Source of the DNA: Ricordea florida
Lineage: Eukaryota; Cnidaria; Anthozoa; Corallimorpharia; Ricordeidae
Direction: 5' to 3'
Assembly (NCBI GenBank): GCA_949710005.1
Contig: OX453275.1
Coordinates: forward strand, 28,338,218 to 28,402,217
Length of the DNA: 64,000 bases
This document shows, piece by piece, positions 37,101 to 64,000 of this stretch. The position numbers and the translations under genes were made by a program. The notes below the pieces were generated by a model. The model did no database searches and was not told where the DNA came from. It worked only from the letters and a program-made list of their open reading frames with translations. Within the stretch, counting starts at the first letter, position 1; each line of letters starts with the position of its first letter.

Positions 37101-39535
37101 GTGGAAGCAGCCATTGTTGCAAGATCCAAGCACCGTAACACCACAGTCTGTATCTAGTACATCTTCAAGTTCTATAGACTCAAAACTTCAAAGCACTGCA
37201 TCTTTCACACCGGCAACTACCACTTCTCCTAATGTTTTGTCAGTTGCTCAAGTTTCAACAGTTGATGTCTCAGATGCACAAGCCCCGAGCAGTGCTAACA
37301 CTTCCCCGCGCACTAGGATATCAGACCCAGTATCGAGCAAGTGGGGTGTTGATGCAGGCCCCAAGTTGTCAGCTGATCCTCCGGAGTTTAAACCTGGGGT
37401 ACCTTGGCGTCCAGCACTGAAAAATGACAAGAAGGAAGAAGGTAGGGATGTTGCGTCTCCCACAGTTGTTTCATCATCGAACACCTCTGTTCCTTCTAAC
37501 ACGGAGCCTTCTGCACCTGTCAATACCGTTAGTAGTGTACCTCTTTCAAGTACCAAGACTTCTGATTCCAGCAGTACTTCCACAAACCCAGATTTCTCAA
37601 ATACCTCTTTCAACAGTAGCAATGCATTTTCTGGACAATCTCAATACGATGTTGCTTTGGGCTCAAACTCTTGGCAAGCAGCGGGTAGCATGGCGTGCCC
37701 TCAGGGTGCAGCCAAACCAGCCCGTCCACCTCCAGGTCTTGGTACTGATAATGCGTTGCCAGAATCTCCTTTGTTTGATGATAAACCTCCAGCCTGGTTG
37801 GAAAGCTTGATTGATGTGCCCAGCACGAACGTAAATGCCGAGAGAGACCAGGGCCAGTTCTCCTTTAGTCGGTTTGGTTTCGCAAATGGCGTCACACCTT
37901 GGAGCTCACGTGATGGTATCTCCCATCCGTTTATTCCTATGGCTACCAATCCGCAGCCGTGGGCTGCTCCAGGTGGTCCCGCACCTGCTATGTCGTCAAC
38001 AGTATCGCCAATGTCCATGACAACTAGCAGCATTGTTTCCAACAGTGGTTTCAGTTCCGTGTCCGAACCACCCAAACTTCAGAATCCCGGCATCATTTGG
38101 TCCGCAAACCAACCAATCCCCAGTGCTGAAGAGAAATTGACAGGGGGTCTTCCTACGAGTTCAGTGCCTCCTGCAGGGTCGTCCACGTCAGTGGGTCCTT
38201 CAAGAGGCAATGCTAATCCCATGTCCACGTGGTTAGTTCTCTGCAACCTCACTCCTAGGGTAAGTCTGTCTCTTGACCTTGTGTACAACTCTTTTATTAG
38301 GTCGTGCAGTAATGGGTTTCAAGACATGATCCCCATGCCATTATTTGATCATAATCACGTGGCTGTGGTAAGTTTATTAGGTTAACCGTCATGCATTACC
38401 TCCATACAACTACAACTTGCATCCCTGCCGCTAAGCGTTTGTGCACTTGCCAGATAGTGTGATTATAATTAAATCTTGCGAGTGCGAATTATGTTGTGTT
38501 CAGCCTATAAAACAGGACAAATACTTCATAGGAAGCCAAACCTAAGCATATTCTTGCTACAAACGATAGGTCCACATAATAGTTTGTTGGGACCGGTCGT
38601 GTGGGTTTAGCTTCCCCTAGAGATTTGCCCCTGGCAGGAGATGAGGTCTCGAGGTCGTTTTACATGCCATTAAGATACGGTATCCTTTTGGTGGGGCAAA
38701 AGCGTTCATTTCATTATCGATGGTACTCTTTCTCTTGTAGACTGATCCAAAAGCTCTCAGATCTCTCTGTGAAAAGCATGGACCCCTTTTGACTTTCCAA
38801 CTTAATCTTCGCCATGGGAACAGCTTAATTCGCTATGGAAGCATGGAGGAGGCAGCTAAAGCAAGAGCATCTCTCAATGGACTCGTGTTGAGCGGTACGC
38901 AAATTGGTGCCGATTTTGCTACGGACGGTGACATCGGTAGTTTCTTTGAACAAACCATGGACTGGAGTGCAAATCCTTTTCCTAGCAACACGTACGGAAA
39001 TCAGTGGTCTTTCCAAAATATGCTTGGTTCTGGCACAAATGGCAGCGAGATTCAGCCAGGTCAAGCTTCCACTGCCAAGCCCAATCAACTGGCAGTGTCT
39101 AGTAACAACGAGCAGCTTGTGTCCAAGCTCCCTGTCCCTGCAGCAGGTATCCAGTGGGGAGTACCACTGAGCGCAGTGCCTGTGCAGGGCAACCCGGGTG
39201 CGGGGCAGCCTGGATCTAAACTCGCTGTGTCCCAGTGGGGTAGCACCTCACATGGCAGTGAGAAGTCTGGTACCAAACCGAACCAAGTTCCCGGTGTACC
39301 ATGGGGCAGCGCACCGGGAACTGTTCCGTTGCCTTCATATCTGTGGGGCTCAGGTCTCTCGCAGCAAAGCGTTGGTGGAAACTTTGCCCAGGTCCCCAGC
39401 ATGTGGTCTTTCCCGGCTGGTGTTCCTCAGGAAGCAGAGCCCCAGTCAGCTTGCGGTGAGAACGGCCTGGTTAGTCCCTCAATGACAACGTTTCTTCCGC
39501 CGGGACTTCTTAACGGAGGAGGTGACTCGGTGTGA
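19233..39535 (+). CDS. TNRC6: DnaJ-domain GW182/TNRC6 protein (microRNA silencing effector), 22 exons, 1857 residues
   Basis: The product should bind Argonaute through GW repeats and recruit the CCR4-NOT and PAN2-PAN3 deadenylases through its C-terminal half, the established role of GW182. Domains in order: J domain (about 7-70, HPD at 36-38), acidic/charged linker, Lys/Glu/Arg-rich helix (to about 338), Q-rich block with PREIPPRF (about 355-362), GW repeats (399-795), UBA (803-840), Q-rich and Trp-rich silencing region (841-1593), and an RRM followed by a C-terminal tail ending PPGLLNGGGDSV. I joined the exons by GT-AG sites; all 21 junctions keep phase and the total (5574 bases) is divisible by three. 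The unusual part is the J domain, which vertebrate and fly GW182 proteins lack. Two separate transcripts cannot be excluded without RNA data, but no stop, poly(A) site or alternative start was needed. Confidence 0.85.
20810..20995 (+). repeat. Probable LINE 3' tail ending in (ATT)n
   Basis: A T-rich segment ends with TGTTTAAAGATTATTATT and further ATT units. The layout resembles the tail at 46750-47066. It sits in intron 5 of the DnaJ-GW182 gene. Confidence 0.4.
21984..22256. mobile_element. MITE, family also at 63590-63985
   Basis: It begins near TTATATCTCTCAGTTAGTAC, contains TGTGATTGGTCAATTTA, and ends in a fold-back with CCTCGTTTTCTCGGTCCGTA on one side and CTCGGTCCGAACTCG on the other. 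The copy at the right window edge shares these blocks and a degenerate relative is at 41345-41705. Confidence 0.6.
22941..23036. repeat. Short MITE, copy a (TTTTATCCTTGGTTCAA termini)
   Basis: Inverted ends read TTTTATCCTTGGTTCAA and its near-complement. A second copy of the same family lies at 23501-23605, 560 bp away in the same intron. Confidence 0.65.
23501..23605. repeat. Short MITE, copy b
   Basis: The ends TTTTATCCTTGGTTCA and TTGAACCAATGATAAAAT match copy a at 22941-23036. The interior differs, as expected for old fold-back elements. Confidence 0.65.
26740..27030 (+). pseudogene. Transposase fragment, paired-type helix-turn-helix
   Basis: Frame 1 reads CDIRDMIVEKWLEGFKPFKI followed by AQQFN. 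A frameshift near 26825 leads into KTVSNIVNWFVSTGSVQPG, THDVVLYTEFCKCQRPS and MSAAEVHKQL, ending at 27030. The KxxxxIxxxF..TGSV signature resembles the paired-like DNA-binding region of Tc1/mariner-type or related transposases. No catalytic domain is seen. It lies in intron 13 of the DnaJ-GW182 gene. Confidence 0.6.
28598..29727. mobile_element. 1.13-kb non-autonomous transposon with TA target duplication
   Basis: The left end is CCGTATTCGCATGTGTATAG and the right end its near-complement (CTATACACGTGCGAATACGG). Both are flanked by TA (28596-28597 and 29728-29729), as in Tc1/mariner/pogo elements. Inside are two diverged copies of an approximately 300-bp segment (28740-29040 and 29200-29500), seen from repeated AAAGTTCATG/ATGTTGAATCTCAAAT-like blocks. 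Confidence 0.65.
29735..30310. repeat. TTTCTATCGAGTT-type inverted repeat family
   Basis: GAAATAGAAAACATTTTCTGTG at the left and its complement at about 30245-30285 bound a degenerate fold-back. The same family occurs at 33900-34260. Confidence 0.5.
30454..30634 (+). other. Exon 17: Q-rich block with the TNRC6 PPRF motif
   Basis: The exon encodes a glutamine run, then QQQYPREIPPRFQKKMK, then another glutamine run. Vertebrate TNRC6 N-termini have YPREVPPRF in the same kind of Q-rich setting. This exon is the hinge linking the J-domain/helix part to the GW182 part: it is entered in phase 0 from exon 16 and left in phase 1 into the GW exon. CAG/CAA runs make it a candidate for length polymorphism. 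Confidence 0.85.
31742..32931 (+). other. Exon 18: GW-repeat Argonaute-binding region
   Basis: This 1190-base exon encodes about 397 Ser/Thr/Gly-rich residues with roughly fifteen isolated tryptophans, mostly next to glycine (SGWGNS, NKWGSVD, RQWGNKE, SWGG, AGWGE, EWGQE, WDGW). Such tandem W sites insert into the PIWI-domain pockets of Argonaute. The acceptor is TTTTCATAG at 31741 and the donor GGTAAC begins at 32932. The frame upstream of 31742 is intronic. Confidence 0.9.
33137..33227. mobile_element. piggyBac-like MITE, copy 2
   Basis: It begins TTAACCCTTTCACTCCCAAG and ends AACAGTTAA. Its left part matches the copies at 13874-13983 and 55631-55731 in inverse-complement sense. Confidence 0.5.
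33714..34605 (+). other. Exons 19-20: UBA-like domain
   Basis: Exons 33714-33791 and 34548-34605 encode SLKQLLDMGFKQEDAEKALK and ANHMNIESAIG. MGF followed by alternating helix residues is the ubiquitin-associated fold found at this position in GW182 proteins. The intron between them carries a TTTCTATAACTCGATAGAAA-type inverted-repeat MITE (about 33900-34260). Confidence 0.88.
33900..34262. mobile_element. Fold-back MITE with GTGTTTCTATAACTCGATAG arms
   Basis: The motif GTGTTTCTATAACTCGATAG occurs near both ends and an inverted copy lies near 34110. A centre hairpin surrounds CGCCTGCGGCTCGTG at 34170. It lies in the intron that splits the UBA domain. Confidence 0.65.
34767..34949. mobile_element. 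Fold-back MITE, AAGAAATGGTAAA ends
   Basis: AAGAAATGGTAAATGTGCAG at the left pairs with CTGCGTTTACCATTTCTT at the right. TTA lies on both sides, a possible Harbinger-type duplication. Confidence 0.6.
35080..35222. mobile_element. MITE with perfect 29-bp hairpin
   Basis: Exact arms of 29 bp at 35097-35125 and 35141-35169 start GTGAGTTTTTCAAAAAGCTG. Outer partial arms GGTAATCATAC and GTATGATTAC extend the palindrome. Confidence 0.75.
36002..38259 (+). other. Exon 21: Q-rich and Trp-containing silencing region, start of RRM
   Basis: This 2258-base exon holds long interrupted polyglutamine tracts (36150-36940), then the conserved GW182 landmarks SRLTQWKQP, PPEFKPGVPWRP and ARPPPGLG, and finally STWLVLCNLTP, the first RRM strand. 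Dispersed tryptophans (SKWG, PAWLES, TPWSS, QPWAAPG, IIWSAN) match the CIM-type sites that contact CCR4-NOT. I find no clear PAM2 motif. Reading past the donor at 38260 would give a short alternative C-terminus ending at 38385. Confidence 0.9.
38741..39535 (+). other. Exon 22: RRM and C-terminal domain, stop codon
   Basis: The exon continues the RRM with TDPKALRSLCEKHGPLLTFQ, LNLRHGNSLIRYGS and GADFATDGDIGSFFEQT, closely matching vertebrate TNRC6. After a W/G/P-rich tail it ends FLPPGLLNGGGDSV with TGA at 39533-39535. Possible ATTAAA polyadenylation signals are at about 39566 and 39693. Confidence 0.92.
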
Positions 39536-39870
39536 TCCAGGACACGTTACTTACAATAATTAACATTAAATCTCTCTGTAGCGTCATTCTGACGTGGAAT
39601 TTTACCGTTTTTCGTGCATATGTTTTGTGTTGTGTCGTGCGTAAGTTGGCCCTGAAAAAGGGTTGAATGTGTCTCTTTACTTCAGTGTTTCAATATTAAA
39701 ACATATCACGCTATCAAACCTTCCCTTTTTTGGCTTTAAAGTATTGCAGAGGAACACAGTCATCAGCCTCTGATAACTGCCAACCAAGAAGTCGTTTACT
39801 GAGATCAAATGCAAAGTAGCTCGACAGGAAGTGGTGTGAACAGCAGGTGCACTTTGTGATATTTGGTTAA

Positions 39871-40067
39871 GAGACCTTATTCGCTTGCACATTTGGTTTT
39901 CCCAGTACAGATCACGTGATGATACTCAGGAGATTTGATCCTTGTTCATTAAAAAGAGTGCACTTGCACTTGCACTCTTTTTAATGAACAAGACAGAGGA
40001 CCAAATTTCTCGAGTATCATCCCATGATCTGTATCAGGAAAACAAAATGTACAAGTGAAGAAGGTCT
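39871..40067. repeat. Long fold-back, arms about 95 bp, almost no loop
   Basis: The left arm reads GAGACCTTATTCGCTTGCAC onward and the right arm is its complement, meeting at TGCACTTGCACTTGCA near 39965. GTTCATTAAAAAGAGTGCA and its complement pair perfectly. It begins 336 bp after the GW182 stop and may therefore be transcribed in a long 3' UTR. Confidence 0.75.
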
Positions 40068-40344
40068 GTTACAAGAATTTCAACCAAATCTGTTGCTGAC
40101 AGAAATCGCATCAACAACACTTGCAACCAAAGCGCGCCCTATTCGCACAACTAAAAGCGCGATGAAATCGCCCGTGTAAAAGGCTTGTTGGTGAGATGTC
40201 TTGCAGGGGATATCTTTGACTCGTCTCACCAAATGTATAGGACGTTTTCCCCTTAATCCACCTATTTATGAGTCAGGATGAAAAATCGGAAACGTGCCAG
40301 TTTCTGGGAAGAAAAATGGTAGGGTTGTGGGATGTGGCTTGAAA

Positions 40345-40660
40345 TGACAACGTCAAAATGTAATAAGGGTAAGTTGAAGCCACACACATGCGCACTGAGG
40401 CGACAGTGGTAGAAGGGATAAAACCCTGTTGCTTCCAAACCATGGACAGCTGTTTCGGCCTTGTTAGAGCTCATCTGCTAGCTGTGCCATGCTGATGAGG
40501 CCTAACAAGGCCGAAACAGCTGTCCATGGCTGCTCGCTTTTGAACTCAATTTTTTCATCTTTTTTTTGGGGTAGCAACAGGGTTTAATCCCTTCTACCAC
40601 TGTCGCCTCAGTGCGCATATGTGTGGCTTCAACTTACCCTTATTACATTTGACGTTGAGT
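40345..40660. mobile_element. Palindromic element containing a hammerhead ribozyme
   Basis: The outer arms (about 40345-40433 and 40571-40658) share GTAATAAGGGTAAGTTGAAG and CGACAGTGGTAGAAGGGAT in inverse orientation. The inner arms share CATGGACAGCTGTTTCGGCC. The layout suits a solo or inverted terminal region of a Penelope-like element or retrozyme, groups known to carry minimal hammerheads. Confidence 0.65.
40486..40530 (+). ncRNA. Type I minimal hammerhead ribozyme
   Basis: The core CUGAUGA is at 40492-40498. Stem II is GGCC (40499-40502) paired with GGCC (40509-40512) around a UAACAA loop. GAAA is at 40513-40516. Stem III is only two pairs (A516-U523, C517-G522) with an AGCU loop, and the cleavage-site residue is C40524 in GUC. 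Stem I has six pairs (40486-40491 with 40525-40530). Every conserved core base is present. Very short stem III is typical of hammerheads in Penelope-like retroelements. Confidence 0.82.
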
Positions 40661-41718
40661 TTCTGGGAAGACCTGTTTGTGAATTACAGGAAGGACCACG
40701 GTCGCCGCTCTTTTGGCCTGGTCTCAGATGCAATTTTTTATTTGCCCACCGAATGATCTTGTTTGTAATGTTGTTTGTAAAAAGTGTCTCGTACTAGGAG
40801 GCAAAGACCTGTTAAACCGGTTTTGAGTTGAAGGTAGAATATCTAATGCACAGTCATAATGAAACAAGCGTGACGATGTTTCGAAGTTTAACGCGTTTAA
40901 GACGAGCAAGCTGGGCCGGTCATGCATCACTGCCCTTAAAGTCAATTCACTGGAAATAACCACGAAACTCGCTCAGTACAAACAAAATGGACAGTTTCTG
41001 TTTTACTTTAACTTATTCATTTTTTAATTCTTTAAAAATTCACACATTACTTTTAAATACGGCCTCGGAAGAACACATTTAAACCTTTCAGGACCTACAA
41101 AATGTACCAATGTTTGGTATTTCTCGCGACAAATGTTGCTTGTGATATACAATTCGTACAAGATGTATCGGACCGACCGACCGACCGAATTTAAGCATAA
41201 ATATCACCTACTTTATTTCACATTCTTACTAAAAATATTAAGACCATTGAAATAAGGTCCACGTTTGATAATTTACAGTATAAGGCTCCTGTACAGTCCT
41301 ACAATCCTTCTGTTTTATTGATTTGTATAATTACATATATTTATTATATGGGCTATAATAGCACGCGCGCTCTGATTGGCTGCTGAGCGGGCAAGATTTC
41401 CTTGTAATGACAGGGCAAAAGTTTTCTCATCTTCTGTCATTTCTGGTTTCGATTGCACGGTCAGGTGTGTTGCGGTTCAGTGAACATGACCTCTTACGCG
41501 CGCAAATGGATATTGGAAATCCCCAATTCTTTTTTTTCTAAAAAGGCCATACAATAAACAACTTATTAACCTCGTTCGTTCAGTCATTACAAGGAAATTT
41601 CAGATCTCGGCCTGAACGTATTGAACTCGCTATCGCTCCATCAATACATCAAGGCCTCGGTCCAATATTTCCCAGTAATGACCTCATTCTCGGTTAATAA
41701 GTAGTATGTGTATTTATG

Positions 41719-41750
<32 letters not shown>

Positions 41751-42003
41751 GAGAAAATAATTGCAGAGAATGCTGCGTTTGCTCAATGTGACCGTAGTAG
41801 AGGCAGAAGAAACCCACGTGTAGCCGCACCCTTTCCCCGAAAAGACAGCGGTAAGGAACAGTTTTACCCTCTTTTGGCGTGGATGAGGGGACGGGAAACC
41901 GAATGCTAGGCTTTGTTTGGGATAGCAGGAGTTTTGCTAGGCGAGGTATGGCTGTGTCAAGAAATGTTACTGATTACTAGCGCCGGGTAGTGAGGTAAGT
42001 GAA

Positions 42004-63578
<21,575 letters not shown>

Positions 63579-63589
63579 CTGTAAAAAGC

Positions 63590-63985
63590 ATTATTATATC
63601 TCTCAGTTAGTATGCGCGCTGTGATTGGTCAATTTAGCGGGCCGTACTTCACTGTATGGCCCGCTAAATTCAAAAGTTTGTTTTGGTCACCAAAATGTCT
63701 CCAGAGATATAATAAATATCATAAAAAACTTGGTCCGTAACAGTATGGACCTCGAACTCGGTTAGTAAGAGGTATGTATTCTTGTTAGTAATAAATCATG
63801 AAGCTGCTGTTTACTGCTGCTTCACTGTATGGCCCGCTAAATTCAAAAGTTTGTTTTGAGACAATAAATATCTTATAAACCTCGTTTTCTTGGTCCGTAC
63901 TGTAAGTTACAGATCCTTGCGTGGACAAAACTTGGTCCACAACTTACAGTACAGACCTCAAACTCAGTTAGTAAGAGGTATTTAA
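63590..63985. mobile_element. MITE pair related to 21984-22256
   Basis: TTATATCTCTCAGTTAGTAT, TGTGATTGGTCAATTTAGCG and CTTGGTCCGTA blocks recur, in two partly overlapping copies, up to the right window edge. Confidence 0.65.
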
Positions 63986-64000
63986 CACTGCAAATTATGT

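Larger units (their letters stand above)
39536..42003. other. Tail-to-tail intergenic region between GW182 and IRE1
   Basis: Both flanking genes point into this 2.5-kb stretch. It holds the GW182 3' UTR, two long palindromes (39871-40067 and 40345-40660), a MITE relative at 41345-41705, an (ATT)n run at 41721-41751 and the presumed IRE1 3' UTR. I see no additional gene; the frame 41706-41909 starts in the microsatellite. Confidence 0.6.

Noticed and set aside
41706-41909. 67-codon frame in the tail-to-tail gap
   Set aside because: It begins inside an (ATT)n run and shows no family resemblance; it is probably IRE1 3' untranslated sequence read in antisense.

Overview
The window looks like anthozoan cnidarian DNA, probably a stony coral. 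It is AT-rich, has short phase-compatible exons with GT-AG introns, and is dense in small inverted-repeat transposons, tRNA-derived SINEs with (ATT)n tails, Penelope-like elements and a hammerhead ribozyme. The species assignment is inference from gene structure and repeat style. All exon models were joined by hand from splice sites and reading-frame phase, without transcript data.

Layout: (1) 31-7530 is a decayed autonomous DNA transposon with terminal inverted repeats of roughly 470 bp. It encodes a paired Cys/His zinc-finger region and a FEN1/XPG-like nuclease, which resembles the Academ superfamily. A tRNA-derived SINE follows at 7580-8031. (2) 9395-13265, minus strand, is a small four-exon gene for a 102-residue protein ending in polyglutamine, perhaps MCRIP/FAM195-like. 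(3) 13500-18300 is a repeat nest: SINE pieces, a piggyBac-like MITE, two related ATCGAT-rich elements (one carrying a 68-codon reading frame), a 156-bp tandem duplication and a Harbinger-type MITE. (4) 19233-39535, plus strand, is one 22-exon gene whose predicted 1857-residue product starts with a DnaJ J domain, continues through a long charged helix, and then becomes a complete GW182/TNRC6 protein (PPRF motif, GW repeats, UBA, Q-rich silencing region, RRM). (5) 39536-42003 is the tail-to-tail intergenic region and carries two long palindromes, one holding an intact-looking hammerhead ribozyme. (6) 42004-63578, minus strand, is the ER stress sensor IRE1 (ERN1), complete from the middle of the luminal domain to the stop codon. 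The first exons lie beyond the right edge. Its introns hold a Penelope-like retroelement, a 1.66-kb minisatellite of 36-bp units that reverses orientation twice, a 39-bp minisatellite and many MITEs.

The strongest candidate for something new is the DnaJ-GW182 fusion. GW182 proteins are the effector partners of Argonaute in microRNA silencing, and Hsp70/Hsp90 chaperones are known to load small RNAs into Argonaute. A J domain with an intact HPD motif built into GW182 would tie the Hsp70 cycle physically to the silencing complex. Seventeen consecutive exon junctions keep phase between the J-domain start codon and the first GW-rich exon. I cannot check whether this architecture has already been described in cnidarians. 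IRE1 is a conventional orthologue whose kinase and RNase catalytic residues all appear present.
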